A stretch of DNA of 64,000 bases from Cliona cf. orientalis. Taxonomy: Eukaryota > Porifera > Demospongiae > Clionaida > Clionaidae. Shown here one piece after another: positions 38,299 through 52,530 of the stretch; the stretch's first letter is position 1; every line of letters starts with the position of its first letter. A model generated the notes under the pieces. That model saw only the letters and a program-made list of their open reading frames with translations. It was not told the origin of the DNA and did not search any database. The translations under genes and the position numbers were made by a program. The stretch is from contig OZ005700.1 of NCBI GenBank assembly GCA_963930775.1, positions 1,443,476-1,507,475 of the forward strand, in the 5' to 3' direction.

Positions 38299-41200
38299 TT
38301 ATAGTTCCTCTTCACTATAAGCAACTGATCTCTTTTCTGGAGTGACTGAGGATCGAGAATCCCGTCTGCTCTGCTGAGAGGGCATGGAAGTACCTCCTTT
38401 CCTCTCCGTATCGTCTAGAAAATACGGTCTATATTTGGCCTCTTCAACCTGAGAGAGAGAGAGGGGGAGGGGGAGAGAGAGAGAGACTGACATCATAATC
38501 TCGCGCGAGGATATACATACCGGTACTTCATGATGAGTTTTTGATTGCTCCAGATCGGATGGCTGATAAGACTTTGGAGTGAGTTTGAAGAAGAACCCCA
38601 GAACTCTCTTGGCATAACGATTCCTCGGCTCGTTGATAACGAGGGGGTGCATCCACCAATTGAGACCAATTAATACGAGGATGACGACCGCCCACTCTGT
38701 GAGGACAACAGCGAGGGACTCGGTGTGGAACTGCCACCAGGTGGAGCTGTTTGTCACTATCTCCTCCACTATCCACCACACTATCAGCCCGATACCCTCA
38801 ATCGGAGCAATGAAACTGCATGCACAGAAAAAAATTATTAAAGCTGAAATTCCATGCATCACACCATGGATTAGTCTAGTCTAATTGAGTAGACTATTAA
38901 TACAAGCCAGCCCCTACCGTATGTGCAAAAGTTGCTTTTGAGTTGGAGGGGGTGGCTTGCAATACTTCAACTCAGAGACTATAGATCCTTTAGCTATGTA
39001 TACATTGACTTACACTACAACAAAGACCCACACCCAGGGTAGTGGCCAATCACCGATGCCGTAGTCATTGTATAGGTCCTGTCGAAATTTGAGCACTCCG
39101 TATCTGAAGACAGCAAAGAGTAGGAGACAGCCAGACATGATCTGAGCATAGGCCCAAACTGTGTCCTGGTTGACGAGGATGGTGTTGTCGACGGCAGAAG
39201 CCACACCCAGTAGGAACATGGTGCTGCCAATGAGAATTGTGGCTGGAATTCTCTTAACTGTATGCATGTGTGTACAATGTCGTATGCGGTTGTATAAATA
39301 TTTTTTGTACATTTACTCACTTCCAAAGTCAGCAAGAACGTGAATTGGAAATTCCATGATGGCAATGAGAGAGCTCAGTCCAGCCAGAGATAGCGACAGG
39401 AAGAAAACGATTGCAAAAAATCTTCCTCCATCAATGCTTCCAAATAATAGTGGCATCCTGCAAAGATAATATTATTATTATACAACCTAGTTAGCATTCA
39501 ACACATGGGCAGAGAAAGCATAAGGACAGTGAGGCCATGAGCATAAATGATACACAGTGTAAGTAGCTAGAAATTATATTATTTCTCCCCCAGCCTGGTA
39601 ATGTGGTCAGCTTTAACTGTCAATCCCCATCCCACATTCCTTTCTTCTATCTCTTGCAGCTTGCATCAGTCTGCCATGACATTGTTAGCTAATGCATTCG
39701 CTCACCATATGAATGTGAGGCCTGAGTTTCCTGGTCCATTGTACTGGAGTGTGTCGACAATTTGGTTCTTGGTCTGCCCGATCCCTCTCTGGACCGAGAA
39801 CACAGTGCAAAACATCATTATGCCACAGAGTAGGCTGACAATGTTGTTGAAGAGTGGAGTGATTGTACCGAGCTTGACAGCTCCTTGACTTCGCTTCATG
39901 AAGGTGGCGTAAGTCAGAAACATTCCAAGCCCAGCATCTGTTGCATTGAGAGAGTATTCAAATAATTAACCCTCGGCGCATGCGCGAGGGGTACGGTAGT
40001 CGTTCTGTGTGTGTGTGTGTGTCGGTGTGTGTGTGTGTGTGTGTGTGTGTCTGTCTGTTACTGCACTAGCTGCTACATACCTGTTTTATACGTTGAAAAC
40101 AAGTTACCATTAGGCTTTTCGTGGTAGTTTCAAGATCTGAATTGTGTGGATTTCTTTGAAAACGCTTCGTTCAAAATTTCTGGCGACATTTGCTGACCAC
40201 CATGGCCTTCTTCGCTTCTTGACGAGCTCTCGATCGAAGAAAGAGATAGCGATGGCTTCATTTCAAGATTAGTAGTGTGTAGCTCTAGCGGTAGTTCTTG
40301 TAACTTAACTGACTCATCACAGATCACAGTAGGCTATCAACTACGCTTCTTGGCTTTACTTTGTACTAAATTTGCTGATCTGGCATGCACGTGGTACTAT
40401 TACCTAATTGCATGCAATCCGTATAACTGCATTCTTGTGGTTACTCTCTACAACTGAGCTGTACACTGTACACTATTACAGTGTTGCTTGGCAAATTGGA
40501 ATAAGCAGACTATAATAATAATATTATAGCCTGGGTTCAAGGCTATACAGACTAGCTATTGCTCTTGCGCCGAGGGTTTTGCACTATAGTGCTTCATTTA
40601 TTGAGCATCTACTGTGCAGTAGCACTGTATTATAGGTTTTACCTGTGTCCCAAGCATTCTGGGAGATTGCATCTAGCCACAATTTGGATGACTTCATACT
40701 GGCTGTTGGTAAAAAAGGGTTGATAGTTAATTGACTTGGTAGTATTATAAGTTGCTATTAATAATTCTTCTTGCTAACCGAAGCTTGGAGTGAATATATA
40801 CGTGATTCCCTCAGAGGCATAGGGCAGAAAGATGGCCCAGTAGAAACAAAAGACAACGATTATGAGGAGAACAGGGACGATGACTTTGTTAACTGGCTCA
40901 ATGGTGGCCACACCTCTGCTGACAGATACACCAGCTGCTAGGATGGCCACACCATGGCACAGAACAGGCCAGTGATTGGTTGCCTAAACAAAAAAGAACA
41001 TTAGTATAGTAATACTAGGTGCGTAAAATATTGATGCTGATGGGTGGATGCTAAAATTAATGTCTGTTTAACCTGGAGTTCATTCCAAGTGGAGTTGGAT
41101 GCTTGTAGATCGGTGGGCAGAGAATGAACACAGCTTACTACCAAATAGTAGAAAGTCCAACCAACAATCACACTGTAGTAGCTCCTGCATGTGAGACAAT

Positions 41201-42052
41201 CAGATATTAGTGAGAATGTGCTTTGAGGCTGACGGTCACATGGCTATGGAATTGTTGTTTACAGATGTTATCGATGGAATCTGATAAAACTGAAGAATCA
41301 CTGAGCTAAATGGGAGCCAAGTTTCTCACCCAATAGATAAGGCAGCAAATGCTTGAAAGCCTCCCATGAATCGGTAGGATGGACCAAGCAGCTTGTTGAA
41401 GGACTCTACCGTAGACTTCTTAGTGAATCGCCCAATTCCATTCTCGATGAGAATGATGGGAATGGACCAGAGCCAGAGGAAGGCAAACCACACGAGGAGA
41501 AATGCAAGAGCTCCTGCAAAATTTATAAACACAGTGAGTTAACATTTTGATGACTGCCGGTGGGTGCATCAAACAACATGCATGCACTGCTCAGTGTATC
41601 TTAGTCTACCTCCTTCTGTAGCATTATTGGCTAAGATTCTTGGGAACCGCCAGATGTTTCCAGTTCCCACGACGGAGCCCATCATTGTGAGGAGAACTCC
41701 AATGGAGGACGTGAAGTGACCCTGCATTGCAGATCAATAAAAAAAAAAAAAAAAGCATTATTATTAATAATCCTAAGCCATATTCTTGGGTAGGTACATG
41801 ATAATTCAAATCTTGGATAGAAGTGCAAAATTTAATTTTTAGCAGCTGCATGCGTGGTCAACCATCTATGCAGCTTCTGAAGCAGCCATGCACCTTTTCT
41901 TCCGGTCTTCTTTTTCTGCATAGTGTTCTGATCACAGGCACTTTGGCAAGCCTCGAGCTCTCCACGCAGCAGCATCCTACTTTATCCTCGGTGGTGGCGC
42001 TGGGCAAGCTTGCACGCTTCAGAATCAGAGGAGCCGCTTCTGAGCCAGCCAT
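38299..42052 (-). CDS. SLC6/NSS-type sodium-dependent transporter, copy B
   Basis: Eleven exons with the same phases as copy A: 42052-41894, 41721-41610, 41513-41330, 41184-41073, 40983-40779, 40702-40643, 39937-39706, 39457-39321, 39257-39014, 38815-38521 and 38448-38299, for 629 aa. TM1 is MMGSVVGTGNIWRFPRILAN. Shared blocks with copy A include ESSRLAKVPVI, FNKLLGPSYRFMGGFQA, SRGVATIEPVNKVIVPVLL and QYNGPGN. An in-frame ATG at 42094 would add 14 residues; 42052 is chosen because it matches the paralogue (MAGSE vs MAETE). Intron 6 (39938-40642) is 705 bp against 140 bp in copy A, because it holds a TIR element. The pair arose by tandem duplication. Confidence 0.9.
39968..40578. mobile_element. 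611-bp terminal-inverted-repeat element in SLC6-B intron
   Basis: The ends are AACCCTCGGCGCA (39968-39980) and the exact complement TGCGCCGAGGGTT (40566-40578). Just inside the left end is the palindromic GGCGCATGCGC, and a GT-rich microsatellite lies at about 40008-40050. The paralogous intron of SLC6-A is only 140 bp, so this segment is an insertion after the duplication, or was lost from the other copy. A 65-codon minus-strand frame inside (40327-40130) shows no family similarity. The target duplication is unclear. Confidence 0.65.
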
Positions 42053-42424
42053 TATCCTTTTGTGTACAATGTGTACGTGTTGCTGCAATTCCACAACAAT
42101 TGATACGCAAGCCCCACCTACTTTTAGAGCTAGAAGCTAATTGATGTTGACACGCCCCCTCAAGCTCGAGCGCCGGCCAGTCCCGTGGTTAGGCTAGGCC
42201 CGTGGTTTTATCATGTGACCTTTCCCTTAAGTGTCAAAGTGTGCCAGCTTTGCTGTTCTTAGGCCTCGTCCCCCTTTTCAAGTGTGCTACCCTATTCTCT
42301 CGTGTTGTCTCTGTCCTCTGTATGTGGGCGTTCTAGAAGAAGTTTCATACCTCTCTCGGGAAAGGCTGCAAATTATCGTGAAACTAGGAGCAAGGTTCTC
42401 TCTCTGATCACTATCAATCGGTTC
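42053..42424. other. Divergent intergenic region, SLC6-B / RAB32
   Basis: 372 bp between start codons. The part next to RAB32 (42280-42424) is an open frame without an ATG and is probably 5' UTR. Nothing else recognised. Confidence 0.4.
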
Positions 42425-45071
<2,647 letters not shown>

Positions 45072-45569
45072 TCATAATAGTACAAAAACTCACACTATCT
45101 GGTGCAAGTGAAGTTGTGTATTGTGTAATGCTCTCTCACCTAACAACAGTGTATTAAGTATGTATTATTATTATTATTATTATTATTGATATTATACGGC
45201 CACATTTTATACCATAGTCGACTCTTTTTGTGCACTTTATTATTGTAATCCTACGTATACGTAGTATGTGTGGCAAAGTCAAGTATGTATTTTCTTATTT
45301 TTTGTTTTTCGCTATTCTGTATTGTGTGCTACAATTCTCTGGAGTGATCATTTATTTATCAAAACAGATAATATAAACACGAGCCAATGATGCGAGTAGT
45401 CGCTTATGTGTGAAACACTTGCTGTTGGTATAGGTCGTCACATTAATTAAATGGCATGGGTCGTCAAATTGATATACCGCGCGGCGGCGCGCGCCACAAA
45501 CAGCTGATGTCAGCAGTCTTCGTCCATTGCACTGCAGCTGTTGAGAGGGGTGGCTGGCTGTGTATCTCC
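45072..45569. other. Intergenic region, RAB32 / ADAM17
   Basis: 498 bp between the RAB32 stop and the ADAM17 start, both on plus. It contains TTATTA repeats (45155-45190) and a CpG-dense stretch CCGCGCGGCGGCGCGCGCC near 45478-45496, probably the ADAM17 promoter. No gene seen. Confidence 0.45.
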
Positions 45570-48500
45570 ATGGAGGTAAGAAACCGAATACTCTTGAGAT
45601 GTCTATGGTTACAGGAACCTTTCGATACACTCGGCTTTGTTGGTTTATGATCTACTTGTGTTGCTAAGACTCTAGTGTATGGATGGATATCATGTTTTTT
45701 TTTCCTGCCACAGGCAATAAGAATCACTAGCATTTTGCGGAGATTATCAGCCCTCTGGCTCCTATTGCTACTCAAGGGAGTTCTCTCTGTTTCCCCTGTA
45801 CCAGGTCTGACACTATAAATGTGTACACAAATTTTTCTATTAGCATTACTTGATAGTCATAACATTAAATGTTATTATGGGGTCACCCGTCCAAACTTCC
45901 CCATATTAAAGTACTTACCATGATGATAGGGGTGTTGGGGGTTGGGCTCTCTTTTTGAAGGTTTGTTGGCTCAAGTAGCAAGAGCAACACTTTATATTAT
46001 GTTGTATACTAGTGTTAATTACGGCCTTTGTGTTAGGGTTTGGGATTTAGTGTCACTCTTGTCCCTTTATCTTCATACAAGCTAACTACATGTAACAGTT
46101 TGTCGTGTAATTCCGTGAAACACAGTGATCAATCTTTTGTCATTTTGAATCAGCTTGCGTGTGATATGATCATTTCCACCCTTTCACATAGCATGCATAT
46201 CTGTTAATAATGTAGTTCAACAATTTGAAATAGCCGTGATAATATGAGATCCATATACCAAGTTCATAGCATCTTGTATACTCGTATGATGTGGGCTTGT
46301 ACTAAATTTGTGCCAGTTCAGCAAGTTATTTGTAGTGCTTCCTCATACCTGGTGTACTGTGATGACATAGTATCTCACGTAAAAATACGAACTAATATCC
46401 TCTTTCTCTCTTCTCTTTCCTTGTACTGCGTCAGATACCCATCCCCTGTACCATGCACTGCACCGTTTTGATGTGCTCCACAAAGACCACCTCAGTCACA
46501 GATCAATCACGAAAGCCTTCAGAGAGCTACGCTTCACAACATTAGACAGGTATATGCGTGTGTGTGTTTGAGTGTATGAGTGTGCGAGTGAACTGTACTA
46601 TGGCCTTGTGTAGCTACCTCCTGACTGACTCTCCCCCTCCCCCTCCCCCCTCTCTTTATGCAAAAGAGATGAAGGGAAAGGGATGGCCCAAGGGGACAGG
46701 GCAGTGTGTATTATAGGTCAGAGATGGGGAGAATCTTGTGATCCTAGCTCAAGTGCTGATTTCCTTTACCACTGTACTTATACAGGAATTTCCGATTATA
46801 CTTGACTCCAAGGAGAAGGCTGTTTCACAAAAATGTTCATGTTCACATTGTAAAACAAGGCGGGGAGAGAAGAAAGCATGGAATCCACTTTGAGCGATTC
46901 TATGAAGGACATTTAATTGGTAAATTACAGTGGTCTTGCCCCCCCCCCCCCCCAACATACGTACACTCTCAAATGCACACTTGTGTACTTGCAGGTGAGC
47001 CCGAGTCTACAGTGACTGCCCATCTAGACCACGAGCGTGGACTACTGACAGCATCCATCTCCACACAACATGGTCACTACTACATCGAACCTTCCCATCG
47101 CCATATCAGCGAGTCACATGACTTCCACATGATCTCCTACCGAGCGTCAGACCTCAAGTACAATCTTACAAGGTGCACCCGCTGAAAGTAAAGATTTCGT
47201 CCATATCTTCCTTGTCATTTCGCCCACCTAGAAGCTCCAAATGTGGAGATTCTTTCAATATCTGTGACTATAGAGGTTTCTGCACCCTAGATTATTTCAT
47301 GCCATTGCATTTGAGCATGTGCAGTTTTATGGCCCTCTGTAATTATGTAGCGCTTAATATTTAATTTTCCTGCTTCCCTCTGGCATTGGACTTGTGCCTA
47401 ATGAATGTACACCTGCTTCCTTTCAATATCTGATTGTGGTTGTGTAACTGGATTGCCTGACCCTTCCTCTCCCCCCCCCCCCCCTCCCTCTCTATAGACA
47501 TCCTTCAGAACACTTTTGTGGTACACCAGCTCACCATCCTCCAGAACTGCTCCCTACCCAGCACCTGTGGCACTCAGACTCATCCCAGCACCAGGACTTT
47601 CAAAAGACTTCATTTGATCACGACAGAGTTGCTGATGAGGCAGTATCCAGCAGGAAAGAGAGAGATCGACTAAAGAGGCAGAGCTCACCACCAGCTATGA
47701 TAAAGGACTCGTGTCCCATGCACCTTGTAGCTACACACAGCTTCATCAGCACATATGGAGTGGAGGATGCCATCCAGTTTATGGTGAGTCTGGCCCAGTG
47801 GCTTAATATTGGATTTTATACATGTAATTAATTTTGTGACTTTGATGCAGATACAAGTGATTGATGATGTTGATCGGGCTATCTTCAGGTCTACTCACTG
47901 GGCTGAAGATCTAGTCAACCTTGGACTCTCCATTAGAAATGTAAATTTCACTGCATATAATATAGCCAATACAGTATGGTTGGGAAGGGGGGATGAAGCG
48001 CTGTAAACAGAGACTGTGTATGTTTTGGATGGAATATTACAGATCACTATTCACGATGTGCCATCAGGGCCAGGGGAAGAGCCAATCTACAACCAGCTCC
48101 CTCCCCGAGGTGGGTGGAACTCCAACACTCTACTCAGCCACTTCTCCCACGCCAACTGGAGTCAGTTTTGCCTCTCCTATCTCTTCACCTCGGAAAGGTT
48201 CTCTGACGGGCGACTGGGCGTGGCTTACATCGCCAGCCCCACCCTTGGACTCACTGGTGGCATCTGTTCTGAGAGTAAGGCAATCGCTACATATACCAGC
48301 TAGTACTCATAAACTGCAGTTGGTAGCAATTGCATTTTGGTTGATCCTTGTCATGCACTGGTACATTAATTTTGTTGAATAATTAGTGTTTTTAAACTTT
48401 CATTACTTCACAATTGACAAACATTATGTGATAGAATTATTTTTTGTTTGCTCAGCTCTATTGAATTTCAACAGTGCTCCCATAACAACAGCCAATGTTG

Positions 48501-51274
48501 GAATCTCCTCCCTATACAACGAGGGCCGCAGGCTACTCCTGGCAGAAGCTATACTCATTACTGCTCATGAAATTGGTAAGAAATATGTGGGTTTGGGGGT
48601 AGGGAATACTTAAATTCCTGGTTCCCAAAGAGACCAAGCATTTAACAAGCTACATGTACTTCACTGACAGGTTTCTGGTGATTTGCTTGGCTCTTAAGCT
48701 TTTAGCCTTTTTAAAGATTTTTCTTTAAACCTAAAGCATGGATGGCCCGCATGTTATGCTTGCTATGCCTATATACTCTGTGTCGTATGTACATAGGTCA
48801 CAGCTGGGGAAGTGATCACGACCCAATAGACAGCCTGAACCAGTGCAATCCCTCCCTGGACACCGGTGGCAAGTACCTCATGTACCAGTCAGCCAACGAC
48901 GGGACACTGCCCAACAACCGTCAATTTTCTGTCTGTTCGCAGGCATCTATCGAATTGGTGCTCACAGCCAAGAGCTCAAGATGCTTTATACCAACTGCAG
49001 GTAGATACGTACATGCTCACCCTCATCTGTACCATAATTATATAATCAAGACAGGGAAAACCAATAACATAATCGATATAACTCATTGTGTGCAAATTGC
49101 CTGTGTGGAGTGACAAATTTTCAATGTTATTTTGAAAATTAACGGCCATAAACGAATAAATCCAGCGGGGAAAATATCTATAATTGTGCAGGGGATTCGT
49201 TGTGTGGTAACTATGAGGTGGAGGATGATGAGGATTGTGATGGAGGTCTGGAGGGAATGTTTGGGCTGGAGGACTGCTGTAACTCAAATTGCAAGCTCAG
49301 AGGAACAGCAAACTGCAGGTACATGTACCGTACTTAATCTAATACTACGTATGAAAAAAAAAAAAAATTTCAATTTTGAAAAACGCGCGCTTTTCTGGTA
49401 AAGGTCGTCAATCGTTCCATATTATTATACATTACGAGAATTCGCAAAATGCTAATTTCTTACATTAGATTGGATCATACGTTGTATTCGATTAACTACG
49501 TTATATACTTTCATACAATGTCATGTACGTATCGTAGACTAGTGGTATGATGAAAATGTCGTGTTAAGAATCTAGTATACTTAGAGGAGATGGTATGGCT
49601 GGTCTTATCAATGTCCTCCATGTAACTGGCTGCTTAGTGGATACATTAATTTTGATTGTGGTGTGTGGGGGAGGGAGCGGGTATAGCCTTTGGTAATTTG
49701 GCTGAACTGGCTGGTAAATTTTGTGGAATGTTTCTGCACATTTCCATCATTCCTCACTCTCTCTGTCTCTAGTGACGTCAATGATAACTGCTGTAGTGGC
49801 TGCCAGTACGCCAACTCCAGCACAGTCTGTATGGAGTATGCCCCTGGTAATTTCCAGTGCTTGGAGAACGTCAAGTGCACCGGCTCTGATAAGAAATGTC
49901 CGGTCGATCAGCGCTCCTTTGTCCCCGTCGAGTCACCGTGCCGTGGGAATGGGAGATGTTACCCTCCTGAGAGTGAATGCGCCAGGTATACATGTGCACC
50001 AGTACTATGAAAATTGTTATTAGATTGATGAGATCTTGAAATGTATTTTAGTTAAATGCCCATCTTCATTCTGCTGTGTGCACTTGATCATTATAACTAT
50101 GCAACAATAATGCTAGTATCACTGTGTGTCATCAAGAGCCCTGGGTGTATATAGTGTACTGTGTCTGATGTGTAATAGTGTTCAATGAGGCAGTTGATAT
50201 TCTGAGTGAAAAAAATGTTCATTAGTATTTCATACTGCAACTACACGTACATGTATACATGCAATACACACAGTGGCTTATGCACCTCTCCCAGTGAGAA
50301 CAGCACCTCTCTGAAGTGCTTCAACTTCTGTGAGCTCCACGGCATGATCCAGTGTTTCTGCACTGATGACAATGACTGTAAAACCTGCTGCACGTCTCAG
50401 GCCAATGACTCAGTGTGCCAGCCATTCCAGCCGTTGGGCGAGTCACAGCCACGGAACCTCCCAGACGGCACTTCCTGTGTGGGTGGGGTCTGTCATGGTG
50501 GAACGTGCGACGTAACTAACCCAGATTTTGTCACCAGGCTGTTTCGGTTATTTACTGACATAAGCATTGATGAAGTTGGTGAGTGACGACCCCTTACCTA
50601 CTTCTATATGCATGTGTTTCACTTTTCTCTATTGGCAGTTCGTTTTATGCGGGAGAATATTGTGCTGACTGTGGTGTTTTTAATTGCCCTCGTGTGGTTT
50701 CCAGGGGCACTCCTGGTACACTGCTGCATTGTAAGTACACTTTTTTTTTTTTGCAATTGTTAGTATGGATATTATGTACACACATTCTTTCCCCACCCCC
50801 TCCTTCTCCCTCTCTCTCTCTCTCTCTTTCTCTCTCCCTCTCTCTCTCTCCCTCTCTCTCTCTCTGTCTCAGGATGTCAAAGTTTGGCAGAAGTTTGTTG
50901 AGCATGCTGACCAGTCTGAGCAAGAGAAGCTCACTCTGAACCAAGAAGATGATCTAGACTTTGCCCACTGTGCTGCCATTGCACAAGACTACCCTGACAT
51001 CAACGTGGCTAAAGCTCGGATGGGCCTCCAGCGAATGGCCTCGAGAACTGAATCAGTGTACGGCTACGACAGCTTTTCCGGGCTCTCCTTTCCATCACCT
51101 CAGTACACGGCGGACTGCCCTCCCCCCGTCTATGACCTGGAGTCCCCAATGAGACCGGGGACTCGTGGCCACTTGCCCATCATAGCAGAGGAGTTAGACC
51201 CGTCCAGGGACAACATTTGGAAGTACATGAGCACAAGTGTGCAGTCTGATTCTACCTTAGAGACGCGAGTGTAG
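45570..51274 (+). CDS. ADAM17: ADAM17/TACE-type membrane metalloprotease
   Basis: Fifteen exons: 45570-45575, 45714-45804, 46435-46549, 46786-46919, 46995-47172, 47498-47783, 47851-47940, 48043-48274, 48456-48575, 48797-49000, 49192-49318, 49773-49985, 50274-50578, 50639-50730 and 50873-51274, for 864 aa (human 824). Order: signal peptide (LSALWLLLLLKGVLSV), prodomain with a candidate cysteine switch (EHFCGTP), furin site RLKRQ, catalytic domain with zinc motif HEIGHSWGSDHD, disintegrin-like and membrane-proximal cysteine-rich regions (CCNSNCKL, CTDDNDCKTCC), one helix (IVLTVVFLIALVWFPGALLV) and a cytosolic tail. ADAM17 sheds TNF, EGFR ligands and Notch. The compact cysteine-rich part without an EGF repeat and the DNDCKTCC motif favour ADAM17 over ADAM10. 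The family HExGHN carries Ser for Asn. Confidence 0.93.
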
Positions 51275-52356
51275 GATTTGGCTTGCTTCTTCAGAGTTGC
51301 TGTACGTAGTAATGTTGTATCATCTGCTGAAGATAAGCCCTACATTACATTAGTGTATTCTTGTGTCCATGTTGTACATATATGTGTATGTGTAATAATT
51401 TTATCCTTAGTCTCAATTTTTCTCTCATTTGTGTGGTTGCGTGTATATATGTTTGTGTGTGTAATAGTATATTATTATATTTCTGAGGGTGGACAGTGGT
51501 TTATTTCTAGGAATCAAATACAATTGCTCGACATGGCCACCCACCCACCTACACTACGGTTTTTTTTTTTAATTCTTTTAACCTTTCACCTCCACCCCCT
51601 GCCTTGTGAGATTTTTTGGTTCACTGAGTTTTTATCAATCACTTCCTCTCTGCTAGCGTAAGCTGGACTGTCTTGTGATCAATCCATTCCTACGAAGCCC
51701 TGTCATTTCCTCCGTAGACGCCAATAATGACATTATTATGGTATACCTAGGTAACCTTGCATACTATTATAGTATTATTATCTCGACCATTCTACCCTTA
51801 CATGTACATGTACATTACTCTTACCCCCCATGAATCAGACTAGCCTCCCCCTGAGATTTATGGCACATAGTTTAGATTCCCAACTTTACGCAAGATTTGT
51901 CTGTACTCTGATCTGGTACACATCCTGGGGTGTATTGTAGATCATCGGCCATCAGCTGTCTACCCGTAGTCACGTGTGTGTATAGTAGTAGTTATAGTGT
52001 GCGTGGGTGTAGGCTCTTTTGTCCTGCGACAGTAAAAATGTCTCCAGCTGTTTGCACTGCTGTTCGGTCAACTGCAAAGAGTGCACTGGCTGTTCCTGGA
52101 AAATCCCCTCTCTCTTTTGTGTGAATCCAACATTGTACATTGTATCAATCACTATTATAATATTATTATACTTATAATTTTGTGCTGTTTTGTACATGTA
52201 CGGGACCCTTACCATGTTAATAGTATACTTGTACTTTGATGTGTACAAATCTTGTATACCAATTACAAGTATTACAAGTGAAATAGGCATCTGAGTTTGA
52301 AATACCATTCTGAGTTGAAATACCTATCTGACTTTGTGTATGTATACTATTAGCCT
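51275..52356. other. Non-coding, start of gene-free region
   Basis: Downstream of the ADAM17 stop, probably 3' UTR then intergenic. It is AT-rich with TACATGTACATG stretches. At about 52285-52335 there are short AAATAGGCATCTGAG-like repeats resembling the hairpin element that follows. No open frame with coding character is seen on either strand. Confidence 0.45.
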
Positions 52357-52515
52357 GTGATAGTGAGGTTGTATGTTGAATTTGGATAAATAGCACTCCG
52401 AAATAGGCATTTGGTTCATCAAATTGTACTCGCTATCACTTGTACAATTTTTGAACCAAATACCTATTTCAGAGTGCTATTTTACCCAAATTCAACGTAC
52501 AACCTCACTATTACC
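52357..52515. mobile_element. Long hairpin (foldback/MITE-like) element
   Basis: Two inverted arms of about 73 bp (52359-52430 and 52441-52514) match at roughly nine of ten positions, for example GTGAGGTTGTAYGTTGAATT and AAATAGGYATTTGGTTCA, with a spacer of about 10 bp. Arms extend in weaker form into TACTATTA flanks (about 52344 and 52530). It has no coding capacity. It could be a foldback transposon relic; the hairpin could also be processed to small RNAs if transcribed. Confidence 0.8.
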
Positions 52516-52530
52516 TATACGAATAGGAGG

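Noticed and set aside
40130-40327. 65-codon minus-strand ORF as a nested gene in the SLC6-B intron
   Set aside because: It lies inside the TIR element, has no recognisable motif and is absent from the paralogous intron.
50583-50944. Overlapping ORFs with Ser/Leu or Arg/Glu repeats
   Set aside because: They translate the CT-rich polypyrimidine tract before the last ADAM17 exon.
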